Assembly (NCBI GenBank): GCA_022828145.1
Contig: JAJEJA010000024.1
Coordinates: 115,093 to 179,092, forward strand
DNA length: 64,000 bases
From: Candidatus Poribacteria bacterium
Lineage (GTDB): Bacteria > Poribacteria > WGA-4E > WGA-3G
Direction of reading: 5' to 3'
Within the stretch, counting starts at the first letter, position 1. The number at the start of each line of letters is the position of its first letter. The translations under genes and the position numbers were made by a program. Of this stretch, positions 1 through 8,870 are shown in pieces. Under the pieces are notes generated by a model, which was not told where the DNA came from, ran no database searches, and saw only the letters and a program-made list of their open reading frames with translations.

Positions 1-950
1 ATGTCTATGTCAACGCAATTTGGATCACCGAAACGACTCAACCTTTCATACCAACAGATTTTCATGGCTTCAGCGAAAAGATGGAATCTTTCAATCGTTG
101 ACATAGATGCCACTTCAAACTTCTCTACTAATCTGAGCATCTGTAACGTAGTTAATCCACCTGCCCCAAGTGGGGACGTGTATACCGAATAATCACGATA
201 TTGTATCCGATAAGGTTCTGTTATGATTGCCCGGTAATTCTTCAGGTCATCAACTGTGAGACAACCCCCTAATTGTTGAATGTGTGATGCTATTGTATCG
301 GCAATTTTCCCTTCATAGAATGCAGAATGTCCTCCTTCAGCTACAGCCTCAAGTGTATTTGCCAGGTCTGGGTTTGTAAGGACTTCACCTTTTTTCGATG
401 GTATTCCATCTTTTAAAAACACGCGTGCAGTTTCAGGAAATTCCTTTTTCCACCGTTCAGCATTACCCGAAATTCCGCCTCGGTTGGATGAATTTGGTGC
501 ATACCCGTATCGCGCTGAATTAATCGCAGGTTGTAACACATCAGTGAGAGGTAGTGTTCCGAATTTGTCTAATGTTAAACATAAACCAGCGACAACCCCT
601 GGGACACCGATAGACAATGGTCCGTGAATGTTTACACGTCCTGGCACACGGTATCCAGCAGGAGTATCAGGAGCATCTTCAATTGTAAACATATCTGCTG
701 AGGCTGCGCCCGGTGCTGCCGAGTTATAGTCAATTGCGACAACATCCTGGGTCTTCTTCAAATATACTAAAACGCAACCACCGTAGCCAGCAATTCCGTT
801 TTGTGAAGGTTCTACGACACCTTCTGTGAAGGCAGCAGCAACAGCTGCATCAACAGCATTCCCACCCGCCAAAAGCATATCAAAACCTGCTTTAGCAGTT
901 CGTGGATGCGGTCCAACCACTGTGCCGTATCTTGTTTTATGGGATTTCAA
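1..950 (-). CDS. ggt: Gamma-glutamyltransferase, 5' portion (cut by window edge)
   Basis: Reading the minus strand from a TTG codon at 950 gives one open frame of about 316 codons to the window edge. A stop codon lies directly upstream of the TTG and an AAGGA motif sits about 7 bases before it, so TTG is the likely start. The translation has family hallmarks: GNAVDAAVAAAF near the N-terminus, EPSQNGIAGYGG, GPLSIGVPGVVAGL, and YTSPLGAGGLTTLQML near the cut end. These match the large-subunit half of gamma-glutamyltranspeptidases, which cleave or transfer gamma-glutamyl groups and mature by self-cleavage at a Thr that would lie beyond the window. No signal peptide is visible, so a cytoplasmic YwrD-type enzyme is more likely than a periplasmic one. 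Confidence 0.88.
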   Translation of the reverse strand, partial: MKSHKTRYGTVVGPHPRTAKAGFDMLLAGGNAVDAAVAAAFTEGVVEPSQNGIAGYGGCVLVYLKKTQDVVAIDYNSAAPGAASADMFTIEDAPDTPAGYRVPGRVNIHGPLSIGVPGVVAGLCLTLDKFGTLPLTDVLQPAINSARYGYAPNSSNRGGISGNAERWKKEFPETARVFLKDGIPSKKGEVLTNPDLANTLEAVAEGGHSAFYEGKIADTIASHIQQLGGCLTVDDLKNYRAIITEPYRIQYRDYSVYTSPLGAGGLTTLQMLRLVEKFEVASMSTIERFHLFAEAMKICWYERLSRFGDPNCVDID

Positions 951-998
951 TTAGTATCCTTTCGCAGATTTCACTTAAGTTAGCACTTCTATTCTTTG

Positions 999-1994
999 TT
1001 AGAATGAGAGACATCCACCCCCAGGAACATAATGCTGAGAGAAAAATATACCGAATGTAATTGGCATCATATCGTCTCCGGGTAATGAGAAGAAGGGTCT
1101 ATCTACTCGTACTTCAAGTTTGAGGCGACTCTTCGTGAGACGAAGCATTGAGATACCTCCGACAAAGTATGCTCCTAACCCAGAATCCTGTCCTGATTCG
1201 TCATCATAATAGTAGTCATCAAAGAAAGGATCGTAATCATAGTCATACGAATCTTCATAAGATCCACCAAAGATGGAAAGTCCACCGCCTACATAAGGGG
1301 ATATGTTCTTTGCATTAAAGAAATAACGACCCCCAATTGACCAAGATGCGAACATATATTCATATTCACTTGCGCTCAACCGAAATTCTGTTCCGACTCC
1401 ATACTTAGGTGTTTCATAAGACCACCCAAATTCATATCCCGGATTGGCAGTCGCGTCCGTTCCAGCGATAAAAGCACCGAAAATACCCAAATTCCAGAGC
1501 GATTCACCAGGCGTCTTATTGAGTTCAGCGGCTTCATGAGCAGTAACGGTTTCCATGTCAATAGCTTGGTCAATCTCTTTATCATTGACAAGAGCATCAG
1601 CCAATCTCGGTGCAGCTTTAATCACCTCTTCTATATTATCAATCCACAACTGTTTTTCGTTTAACACCGTCCCTAATGGCATTTCATGACTGAGTTTGAC
1701 AAGGATTTTTTGTCCTAATCGGTTAAATGTGATACGATAAACCGTGCCTGAGGTCTTTGTTCTGTCAACCGGATCGTCAACAGAGACACCGAGATTACGC
1801 AATTCAGTAACGATTAACCTGGCGGCACTTTCAGCATCAATCTCCTCAATCCCAGGATGATCTCCTATTAATACAGTAGCAGATTTTGGGTTTTCAGGGG
1901 ACGAACGCTGTTGCGCGAAAACTTCAGTATAAGCACACAGTATGAGTAGAACAGTAAAGAACAACGTATATTTAAAAAGAAAGTTCTTTGGCAT
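999..1994 (-). CDS. Secreted protein with probable outer-membrane beta-barrel C-terminus
   Basis: The 331-residue product starts with a clear signal peptide (hydrophobic core at about residues 8-27, cleavage near FAQQ). Residues 35-150 form a soluble domain. From about residue 165 there are alternating amphipathic strands rich in Gly and aromatics (YGVGTEFRLS, SWSIGGRYFF, ISPYVGGGLSIFGG, LGAYFVGGISML), as in small outer-membrane barrels. A very acidic Tyr/Asp insertion at about 245-275 looks like an extracellular loop and could bind cations. The chain ends in Phe, as many barrel proteins do. Its function is not recognised. It lies 49 bases upstream, in transcription order, of the gamma-glutamyltransferase gene on the same strand. 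Confidence 0.7.
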   Translation of the reverse strand: MPKNFLFKYTLFFTVLLILCAYTEVFAQQRSSPENPKSATVLIGDHPGIEEIDAESAARLIVTELRNLGVSVDDPVDRTKTSGTVYRITFNRLGQKILVKLSHEMPLGTVLNEKQLWIDNIEEVIKAAPRLADALVNDKEIDQAIDMETVTAHEAAELNKTPGESLWNLGIFGAFIAGTDATANPGYEFGWSYETPKYGVGTEFRLSASEYEYMFASWSIGGRYFFNAKNISPYVGGGLSIFGGSYEDSYDYDYDPFFDDYYYDDESGQDSGLGAYFVGGISMLRLTKSRLKLEVRVDRPFFSLPGDDMMPITFGIFFSQHYVPGGGCLSF

Positions 1995-2040
1995 TTTTCC
2001 GTAATTCTCCCCAATTATTTAGCGACGTTATACGTAAAAA

Positions 2041-2370
2041 TTAGTATCGCATACTACCGATACTACCGACCATTGCAAACATTGCTATGACAAGTAGCAA
2101 ACCCAATCCACAACTTATTGCAAAACCTATAGCAGCATAGCTCAACTGGATGTTACGTGCCTTTGCTTGGTAGGCCTCGGTGTAATACATTGTATACTCA
2201 TGGGATTTTTCAACCATCCTTGAGGCAGGGGGTGTCGGTTGATAGATATAGGCAATGAGGAGTCCTATGAGGGTTATAAAGAACCCCACAACTACCCATA
2301 GTATTTTACTAACATCAGTTTCGGCATCTTGTTCTGCAACCATGCGTGCTTGGTTTACATCATTGTTCAT
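2041..2370 (-). CDS. Small two-TM membrane protein, paralogue 1 of 3
   Basis: The 109-residue product has an N-terminal polar segment, a TM helix at about 23-46, a conserved cytosolic or periplasmic patch, and a second TM helix at about 76-103. The core motif GLLIAYIYQPTPPASR followed by YTMYYTEAYQAKARNIQ is shared with the next two genes upstream. AAAGGAG lies about 8 bases before the ATG. I do not recognise a named family. Similar architectures occur as short membrane proteins of unknown role. Confidence 0.75.
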   Translation of the reverse strand: MNNDVNQARMVAEQDAETDVSKILWVVVGFFITLIGLLIAYIYQPTPPASRMVEKSHEYTMYYTEAYQAKARNIQLSYAAIGFAISCGLGLLLVIAMFAMVGSIGSMRY

Positions 2371-2510
2371 CTTTTAAACTCCTTTTTGTGTAGCGATAAT
2401 AGAATCAGAATAGTCAATTACAATTTGTTTTGTGCGATTTGGAAATCGTACCTACCGGCTTGACGAAATCAGAATTACCTGATTATTTAATCAATCTTCA
2501 TATCGTCAAC

Positions 2511-2864
2511 TTAGAAAAAATCAGAAAAGAAATTAGAAAAGAACATAAAACTCCCTGCCGTATATGTAAACATTGTAATCCAACCTATTATTAAAAACCC
2601 AAATGGCACTATACATCCAATGATTGAATAAGTGAGTTGGATACTTCTTGATTTGTTTTTATATGCTTCCGTATAGAACAGTCTAAATTCCTCTGATTTA
2701 TCAAAGAAACGCGTTGCAGGTGGTGGTGGTTGATAAATATACGCAATTAGTATTCCAATCCAGTTTAATGCCACACCTGCAACAAGCCAGATTATCTTGT
2801 TAACATCATTTTGGGCATCAGTTTCAGCTGAAATATACGTTTGATGTTGATTGGCATTCATCAT
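2511..2864 (-). CDS. Small two-TM membrane protein, paralogue 2 of 3
   Basis: The 117-residue paralogue of its neighbours has the segment AQNDVNKIIWLVAG, then GILIAYIYQPPPPATR, then FRLFYTEAYKNKSRSIQ. TM helices fall at about 24-47 and 79-103, followed by a Phe-rich tail (SNFFSDFF) that the other two copies lack. The start is ATG-ATG after a GGAGG motif. The 140-base gap to the downstream paralogue has no gene and no repeat I can name. Confidence 0.75.
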   Translation of the reverse strand: MMNANQHQTYISAETDAQNDVNKIIWLVAGVALNWIGILIAYIYQPPPPATRFFDKSEEFRLFYTEAYKNKSRSIQLTYSIIGCIVPFGFLIIGWITMFTYTAGSFMFFSNFFSDFF

Positions 2865-3047
2865 CCAGCCTCCATAGATTTAGTACCTTTACTTCTGTAT
2901 ATTACCTGATTTTGCATTCATCTTCAACCTTTTTTCAATCTGTATAAATATGCGCTGTTTTTCCTCGTTTGGATTTACAGTAAAACACAATTCAGCATAA
3001 ACTTAGCATCTGCTAAGCGTAAACGTCCATTTAATCTTTGTGAATAA

Positions 3048-3404
3048 TCAACCTACGTATTCTCTTAAATCTGAAAACTCTGAATACATTATGAACATGA
3101 ATGCAATGTAAATTAGTATCAAAGTAAACATCAAAGCCAGAACGACAAGAAATCCGATGACTGCAAATTTGACTTGGATATTCCGTGATGTTGATTTATA
3201 TTTTTCGGTATAGAATACAATATACTCCTGTGTTTTCTCAAAAGTGCGCGTTGCGGGTGGTGCCTGTTGATAGATGTAAGCAATGAGAATCCCAACGACG
3301 TTTAAGGCTAACCCAACGAAAAACCAGAGGAGCTTGTTTGTATCTGATTGAGCGTCTCGTTCACCGTCTATTTGCATCTGTTGTCGATTTACACTATTCT
3401 CCAT
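3048..3404 (-). CDS. Small two-TM membrane protein, paralogue 3 of 3
   Basis: This 118-residue family member has AQSDTNKLLWFFVG, GILIAYIYQQAPPATR and YIVFYTEKYKSTSRNIQ in the same order and spacing as its two downstream copies. TM helices fall at about 25-48 and 78-105. It starts 3 bases after the stop of the upstream oxidoreductase gene, and its Shine-Dalgarno (GGAGGT) is formed by the last two Gly codons of that gene. Translational coupling with the oxidoreductase is therefore likely. Confidence 0.78.
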   Translation of the reverse strand: MENSVNRQQMQIDGERDAQSDTNKLLWFFVGLALNVVGILIAYIYQQAPPATRTFEKTQEYIVFYTEKYKSTSRNIQVKFAVIGFLVVLALMFTLILIYIAFMFIMYSEFSDLREYVG

Positions 3405-3407
3405 GAC

Positions 3408-4460
3408 TTAACCTCCTATTTCAATAGCACGTCTTACTATAGTTGCTTTTCTTGCAGCATCAATAATTGCCAGGTTATGATAGGCTTTCTCTGGACTAAT
3501 TGGCAGCGATTCACCTTTACTGAGGGCATTAAATGTGGCTTTAAAATAGCCTTGATGTCCACTTGCATCTTTGAGTCCCTCCTCATCAAGGGTTGGCAGT
3601 TCAACCTGTTTCCATCCGTTAGACCGTGTATATTGAGATAGCGCGTCTTTAACATTATAGCGATGTCTTATCCGCAGCGAACCTTCATTTGCATGGACTT
3701 CACACCAGCCAAAGTCTGTTGCCGGAACACACCATGCCCCCGAGATTGTCGTGATTGCACCGTTTTCATGTTCACAGAGAATCGCCGCAAGGTCGTCAAC
3801 ATCTATATCAAGACGCATCGTCTTAACACGTGCTTCAACATAACGCACTGGAGACTGAATCAGTGTGCAGACAGAATAGATTTCATGATAACTCGTATCA
3901 CTAATACAACCACCGCCTCTGGATTTACTTGCACGCCATGCAAGAGCAGGCGTGGGGTGATTTGCAGAGAAGTCAGCAGGCTTGAGACCCATCCCGGTAC
4001 TTCGTCCATAATAGGTTTCGCCGATTTCTGGCAACATGCCAATTGCTGTTTGCATACCCGCCGTATATAGGTAGTTATGCACAACTGTATATGGCACACT
4101 ATTGCTATTAATCGCTTCCAAAATCCTATCTGCTTCTTCAAGAGAGGTTGCCATCGGTTTCTCAGATATTATTGCGACATTTGCTGATGCTGCTTCAATA
4201 ACCTGTTCTGCGTGTAATGCATGTGGTGTGGCGATTACGACAGCATCAATGTCAGTCTTTGTAAGCATTTCTCGATATTCAGTGTATCGGTTGTGTGTCG
4301 GCACGTTGAAGTCTTGACCAACCGTCTCAAGATTCTCAGGAACAACATCTGCTACCGCTGTTACCTTTACCATCTTTGAGAGCGAATGGTATGCACGCGC
4401 ATGCGTTTTTTGAACTATACCCCCACAACCTATGAGACCTAAACGAATTGGTGAAGTCAT
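3408..4460 (-). CDS. Gfo/Idh/MocA family NAD(P)-dependent oxidoreductase
   Basis: The 350-residue protein has an N-terminal Rossmann fold. GLIGCGGIVQKTHARAY (residues 8-24) is the dinucleotide-binding loop, IDAVVIATPHALHAEQV follows, and the family motif SEKPMA contains the catalytic-region EKP. The C-terminal half is the usual alpha/beta substrate domain, with a His/Tyr-rich segment (SDTSYHEIY). Members act on sugars, inositols and related polyols. The substrate cannot be read from sequence. The gene is the first of an apparent transcription unit with the three small membrane proteins, and its last two Gly codons supply their ribosome binding site. Confidence 0.9.
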   Translation of the reverse strand: MTSPIRLGLIGCGGIVQKTHARAYHSLSKMVKVTAVADVVPENLETVGQDFNVPTHNRYTEYREMLTKTDIDAVVIATPHALHAEQVIEAASANVAIISEKPMATSLEEADRILEAINSNSVPYTVVHNYLYTAGMQTAIGMLPEIGETYYGRSTGMGLKPADFSANHPTPALAWRASKSRGGGCISDTSYHEIYSVCTLIQSPVRYVEARVKTMRLDIDVDDLAAILCEHENGAITTISGAWCVPATDFGWCEVHANEGSLRIRHRYNVKDALSQYTRSNGWKQVELPTLDEEGLKDASGHQGYFKATFNALSKGESLPISPEKAYHNLAIIDAARKATIVRRAIEIGG

Positions 4461-4528
4461 AATGTTTCTCCTTACAAGTAGTCTACCACATTTTAGTTTT
4501 ATATAAAAGGTTTTTATGAAAACTTATC

Positions 4529-4681
4529 AACGCGAGTTTGATAAATCAAAACAAATAACTACGTAGGTTGGGTTGAGGCACGAAACCCAACATCTTGACC
4601 CATTATAGAGCAATACGTGTCGGGTTTCGTACCTCAACTCGACCTACAACGCATATTGCATTTAATTATCAAACTCACGTT
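4529..4681. mobile_element. MITE-like element, core type A
   Basis: The ends are AACGCGAGTTTGATAAAT and the inverted ATTATCAAACTCACGTT, enclosing a palindromic core at 4563-4647 (GTAGGTTGGGTTGAGG to ACTCGACCTAC). It has no coding capacity. It lies between the divergent genes ending their 5' ends at 4460 and 4759. The flanking pentamers (TTATC and AACAG) differ, so no target duplication is preserved here. The rest of the 298-base gap holds the promoter for the peptidase gene. Confidence 0.75.
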
Positions 4682-4715
4682 AACAGGTTTTTTGCAACAT
4701 CGATCCAATAAGATA

Positions 4716-4724
4716 TGCTATAAT
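4716..4724 (+). promoter_or_regulatory. Extended -10 promoter for the S10 peptidase gene
   Basis: TGCTATAAT is a perfect -10 hexamer with the extended TGn motif, 35 bases before the ATG at 4759. No well-placed -35 is visible. TTGCAA lies 21 bases upstream, which is too far for a standard spacer. This is a sigma70-type reading by inspection only. Confidence 0.55.
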
Positions 4725-4758
4725 GGCACTATATATTTTCAATTGAAAGGCACAAATT

Positions 4759-6255
4759 ATGAGTCAAGACAAAAAGAATGATACTGAAGAGAACAAGTCT
4801 GATGAAAACAGTAATTCAGAACCTGAAGATAACCTTTCTGTTACACAGCATAGTGTAACAATAAATGGTAAGGAGTTGAATTACACCGCAACGACTGGCA
4901 CATTGGTTTTAAAGGAAGAAACCGATAAAGAGGGTGAAAAACCTAAAGCGTCAATATTCTTTGTCGCCTATACTTTAGACGACGTCGAAGACACGTCAAA
5001 ACGTCCGGTGACTTTCTCATTTAACGGTGGACCTGGTTCTTCATCCGTGTGGTTGCATTTAGGTGTGTTGGGACCGAGACGCGTAAAACCTGATGAACAC
5101 GGAAATCCACCACAACCCCCATATCAACTAACGAATAACGAATTTTCTATTCTGGATAAGACGGATCTCGTCTTTATTGATCCTGTGAGTACAGGTTTCA
5201 GTAGAGCTGTACCGGGTGAAGAAGCGAAACAGTTCCACGGATTTCAGAAAGATATTGAGTCAGTCGGTAATTTTATTTTACTCTACTTGGGACGTTACCA
5301 GCGTTGGCGTTCACCCAAATTCCTAATTGGCGAAAGCTACGGAACAACGCGAGCATGCGGACTGTCTGGATACCTGCAAGACAAACGTGGTATGTATCTC
5401 AACGGTATCATGCTCGTTTCGGTCGTGCTAAACTTCCAAACCATTCGCTTTGCTGCTGGGAATGATCTACCCTATATCCTCTTTTTGCCAACTTATACAG
5501 CAACAGCCTATTGGCATAACAGGTTAGATCAATTGGAAACTGATACTGAAGACAGTTTTGAGAAGATATTAGAGGACGTAAGAGAATTTGCATTAGGTGA
5601 CTATACGCTTGCTTTGATGCAAGGTTCTAACCTGTCAGACCGTAGAAGACAAGCGATAGTTAAGAAATTAGCAACGTATACGGGTCTGTCAACTGATTAC
5701 ATTGAGAAGACAGATTTAAGAATCAAGATCAATCGGTTCTGTAAGGAGCTCCTCAGGGATGAAGGAGAAACGGTCGGACGGTTTGATAGCCGCTTTAAAG
5801 GTATAGACCGGGATTCTGCCGGAGAAAACTATGAATATGATCCAAGTTCTGCGGTTATCCAAGGTGCATATACTGCAACATTAAACGATTATGTCCGGGG
5901 TGACCTACAGTTTGAGAGTGATCTCCCTTATGAAATACTGAGTGGACGCGTACATCCTTGGAATTATGGGGGACATCAGAACGAATATGTCAACGTTGCC
6001 GATACATTGCGGAAAGCAATGACAACGAATCCTGCCTTGAAAGTCTATGTTGCTAACGGTTACTTTGATTTAGCGACACCGTTTCTGGCTTCAGAATATA
6101 CCTTTACGCACCTCGGTCTTGATAAATCGTTGCAGGACAACATTACTATGGCATATTACGGTGCGGGACACATGATGTATATTGATATGGACGAGTTAGA
6201 GAAAATGAAAGCGGATATGGACGCGTATCTTGATGCTACGCTTTCTATATTATAA
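4759..6255 (+). CDS. Serine carboxypeptidase-like protein (peptidase family S10)
   Basis: The 498-residue protein carries all S10 landmarks: FNGGPGSSSVW (residues 88-98, substrate and oxyanion region), the nucleophile motif GESYG with Ser193, the Asp region NGYFDLATPF (Asp437) and the His region GAGHMMY (His471). It lacks an N-terminal signal and begins with a highly charged 25-residue stretch, so it may be cytoplasmic, unlike most family members, which are secreted or vacuolar. AAAGG lies upstream of the ATG. It is probably a monocistronic unit. Confidence 0.9.
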   Translation: MSQDKKNDTEENKSDENSNSEPEDNLSVTQHSVTINGKELNYTATTGTLVLKEETDKEGEKPKASIFFVAYTLDDVEDTSKRPVTFSFNGGPGSSSVWLHLGVLGPRRVKPDEHGNPPQPPYQLTNNEFSILDKTDLVFIDPVSTGFSRAVPGEEAKQFHGFQKDIESVGNFILLYLGRYQRWRSPKFLIGESYGTTRACGLSGYLQDKRGMYLNGIMLVSVVLNFQTIRFAAGNDLPYILFLPTYTATAYWHNRLDQLETDTEDSFEKILEDVREFALGDYTLALMQGSNLSDRRRQAIVKKLATYTGLSTDYIEKTDLRIKINRFCKELLRDEGETVGRFDSRFKGIDRDSAGENYEYDPSSAVIQGAYTATLNDYVRGDLQFESDLPYEILSGRVHPWNYGGHQNEYVNVADTLRKAMTTNPALKVYVANGYFDLATPFLASEYTFTHLGLDKSLQDNITMAYYGAGHMMYIDMDELEKMKADMDAYLDATLSIL

Positions 6256-6302
6256 TGGCTGATCTATAATGCACTGATCTATTGCTTTGTCAACATTTTA
6301 TT

Positions 6303-6373
6303 GTAGGTCGCGATTCGGAGATCGCTCCTACCGTTGGGTTGCTTATGGTAGGAGGGAACTCCGATTCCCGACC
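6303..6373. repeat. Imperfect palindromic intergenic repeat
   Basis: GTAGGTCGCGATTCGGAGAT is followed by CGCTCCTACC, and then the inverted copy GGTAGGAGGGAACTCCGATT and CCCGACC. Transcription would form a long hairpin. It lies in the 161-base gap between the peptidase and the next oxidoreductase and has no open frame. Confidence 0.6.
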
Positions 6374-6416
6374 CTATCAAGTCTATCAATTAGCACTTGT
6401 ATACTGAAGGATCTAC

Positions 6417-7463
6417 ATGAGTTATCAAAGAGACTTTGAAAAGAGACTCAACGTAGCAGTCGTCGGAATCGGATCACACGCCTATCGGAATGTTCTGCCG
6501 ACTATGACGTTTCTTCCGGTGAAGCTAAATGCCTTCTGTGATGTCAATCTTGAACGCGCCAAGTTGACTGCCAGACAGTATGGTGTTAAAAGATGTTATA
6601 AAGAAATGGGAGACATGTTACGGTCTGAGGAATTAGATGCGGTATTTCTATGCGTACCGCCTCGCCTCCACCCAGAACTGACGTGTGAAGCGTTAGATGC
6701 TGGCATGCATGTCTGGTTAGAAAAACCGCCAGGCATGTTCGTAAGTGAAATTGAGACGATGATCCGTCACCGAAATGACCGTATTGTAGTTGTAGGATTC
6801 AAGAAGGCATTTATGCCTGCTACACAGAAGATCATAGAAATCTTCAACACAGATGTATACGGTCCTTTGCGGACTCTGTTAGGTGTCTATCCGATGATTA
6901 TTCCAAGTGATGGGGAACGGATCCTGCGTGAACGTGAACATACCAACTGGCTTCAAAATGGTGTTCATCCTTTATCGTTGTTGTTGGCAGTAGGTGGAAA
7001 AGTTTCTGCTGTTACTGTTCACCGTGCAAAACATGGTGGTGGTGTGTGTATCATTGAATTCACAAACGGTGCAATGGCAAACTTCCATTTAGCAGATGGG
7101 GCAAGACATGGACAACCATCTGAACTCTATCAGTTTTTCGGAGATGGATGCCATGCTGAGATACGGAACGGTACGCAGGTACTGCTGCAACGCGGCATGC
7201 AATTTGACTATAGAGACAGCACAAGTTTTATGACAGAAGGTTTCGATAGCGGTGCAATAGTGTGGGAACCACAGAATTCACTCGGTACACTTGAAAACAA
7301 GGGACTTTTCATACAAGGTTTCTACCAAGAGATGCGTTATTTCTGTGACTGTATCTTGAAAGGAGAACCCGCTGATATGGGATCGCTTGAGTTTGCATTG
7401 GACGTGATGAAGGTGTATGAAGCGGGATTGCTATCCAACGCGGATAGGGTTGAAATCAGATAA
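6417..7463 (+). CDS. Gfo/Idh/MocA family oxidoreductase
   Basis: The 348-residue protein has the Rossmann start [18 protein letters not shown] (about residues 11-28), [20 protein letters not shown], and the EKPPG variant of the EKP motif at about 101-105. The C-terminal substrate domain includes [18 protein letters not shown], where the Asn/His pair is probably the active-site region. It is followed 44 bases later by an aldo/keto reductase, suggesting a two-step redox conversion of a sugar or polyol; that link is inference. Confidence 0.88.
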   Translation: MSYQRDFEKRLNVAVVGIGSHAYRNVLPTMTFLPVKLNAFCDVNLERAKLTARQYGVKRCYKEMGDMLRSEELDAVFLCVPPRLHPELTCEALDAGMHVWLEKPPGMFVSEIETMIRHRNDRIVVVGFKKAFMPATQKIIEIFNTDVYGPLRTLLGVYPMIIPSDGERILREREHTNWLQNGVHPLSLLLAVGGKVSAVTVHRAKHGGGVCIIEFTNGAMANFHLADGARHGQPSELYQFFGDGCHAEIRNGTQVLLQRGMQFDYRDSTSFMTEGFDSGAIVWEPQNSLGTLENKGLFIQGFYQEMRYFCDCILKGEPADMGSLEFALDVMKVYEAGLLSNADRVEIR

Positions 7464-7507
7464 AACGAAACCACTGAATACCTAAATCCTTGTGCTATGG
7501 AGGAATC

Positions 7508-8527
7508 GTGGAATATAGAAGACTTGGAAACTGCGGATTGAAAGTATCCGAAATCTGTTTGGGAACGATGACATTCGGTCATGGTACTGATGAAGATGAA
7601 TCTAAACAGATGGTACATCTGGCTTGGGATACAGGGGTCAATTTCTTTGATACTGCTAACTCATATTCGGAAGGAGAATCAGAAAAACTTCTCGGAAAAG
7701 CACTTAAAGGCAGACGACAGGATGCTGTTGTTGCAACCAAGTTTTTCAATCCAATGGGAACAGGGATAAACGATTCTGGCATGTCTCGTGTACATATCAT
7801 GCAAGCGATTGACGATAGTCTCAAACGTCTACAGATGGATTATGTGGACATTTACTACATACATCACGTTGATACACAAACTCCTTTAGAAGAGATGTTG
7901 CGTGCGTTAGATGACCTTGTACGTGCCGGGAAGGTGCGTTATATTGCATGCAGCAACTATCAAGCCTGGAGATTGTCTGAAGCATTGTACCTAAGTGAAT
8001 CGCTCAACTTGGAGAAATTTGTATGCTATCAACCACAATACAGTCTCGTTGTCCGCGACATTGAGCAAGAGTTGGTTCCGCTTTGTGAATATAAAGGTTT
8101 GGGGATAGTCGTGTGGAGTCCATTAGCTGGAGGATTCCTTTCTGGCAAATACAAACCAGGAGAACGGACCCAACAAGGCTCACGTTCCGAAGAGGGTTGG
8201 GCATTTCCATACCGTTATTTTGCTGAAAATGCAGATGAAACCTTGCATAAGCTTCTTGAAGTAGCGGACAAATTACGACGAAGTCCGGCTCAAGTCGATC
8301 TCAGATGGGTACTTGAACAACGCGCGATTACCTCTGTGATTGTCGGTGCCCGAAATACGCAACATTTACTGGATAACCTTGGTGCAAACGAGTGGAAGTT
8401 AGAAGGTGACGCATTAGCAAGCTTAAATGAAATTTCATTTCTACCTGACCGATATCCAGAAAACATGGAAAAAAATATGCACGAACGACGAGACAGTGCA
8501 GTTAGAATGCCACTACGGTTTTCTTGA
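7508..8527 (+). CDS. Aldo/keto reductase
   Basis: I place the start at GTG 7508, because GGAGG lies 5 bases before it and the family N-terminus (EYRRLGNCGLKVSEICLGTM) begins there. The longer frame from 7490 adds six residues that overlap the ribosome binding site. The resulting protein is about 339 residues. The catalytic tetrad is visible: Asp48 and Tyr53 in FFDTANSYSEGESE, Lys78 in VVATKFF and His119/120 in YYIHHVD. The C-terminal IVGARNTQHLLDNL is the NADP-binding region of the AKR11/12-like (YhdN-type) branch. It follows the Gfo/Idh/MocA gene in the same operon. Confidence 0.9.
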   Translation: MEYRRLGNCGLKVSEICLGTMTFGHGTDEDESKQMVHLAWDTGVNFFDTANSYSEGESEKLLGKALKGRRQDAVVATKFFNPMGTGINDSGMSRVHIMQAIDDSLKRLQMDYVDIYYIHHVDTQTPLEEMLRALDDLVRAGKVRYIACSNYQAWRLSEALYLSESLNLEKFVCYQPQYSLVVRDIEQELVPLCEYKGLGIVVWSPLAGGFLSGKYKPGERTQQGSRSEEGWAFPYRYFAENADETLHKLLEVADKLRRSPAQVDLRWVLEQRAITSVIVGARNTQHLLDNLGANEWKLEGDALASLNEISFLPDRYPENMEKNMHERRDSAVRMPLRFS

Positions 8528-8668
8528 CAGGATAATATACATTACTTCAATTCAACACACTTACCGAATGCGTGGAAAAACCGAACTTTTCTCAAAAATA
8601 TCAGACTAAAAAATTAACTGGAATTAATTGAGCCGGTAAGGTAATATTGCTTTGTCAATTCCTATTTT

Positions 8669-8798
8669 GTAGGTCGGGTAGAGCGAAGCGAAACCCGACA
8701 ATTGCCAAAAGCGCATTTGGCGTTGATTTGGACATGATAGACATAATCATCACGTGTCGCCAGTTAATATTTTAATGGCGTTCCTTTACCCGACTTAC
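8669..8798. repeat. Palindromic repeat, type A core without terminal repeats
   Basis: It begins GTAGGTCGGGTAGAGCGAAG and ends TTTACCCGACTTAC. The internal GTGTCGCCAGTTAATATTTT is nearly identical to the copy at 11781-11874 and to the core of the MITE at 16705. It lacks the AACGTGAG ends of the MITE family. The gap 8528-8870 contains nothing else that I can identify apart from an AT-rich lead into the SDR gene. Confidence 0.65.
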
Positions 8799-8870
8799 TA
8801 ATTTAGTCTGGACTATCAACCAGAAGATGGTACAAGATTGTATTCAATTCAAGATTAAGAAGGACAAAAC

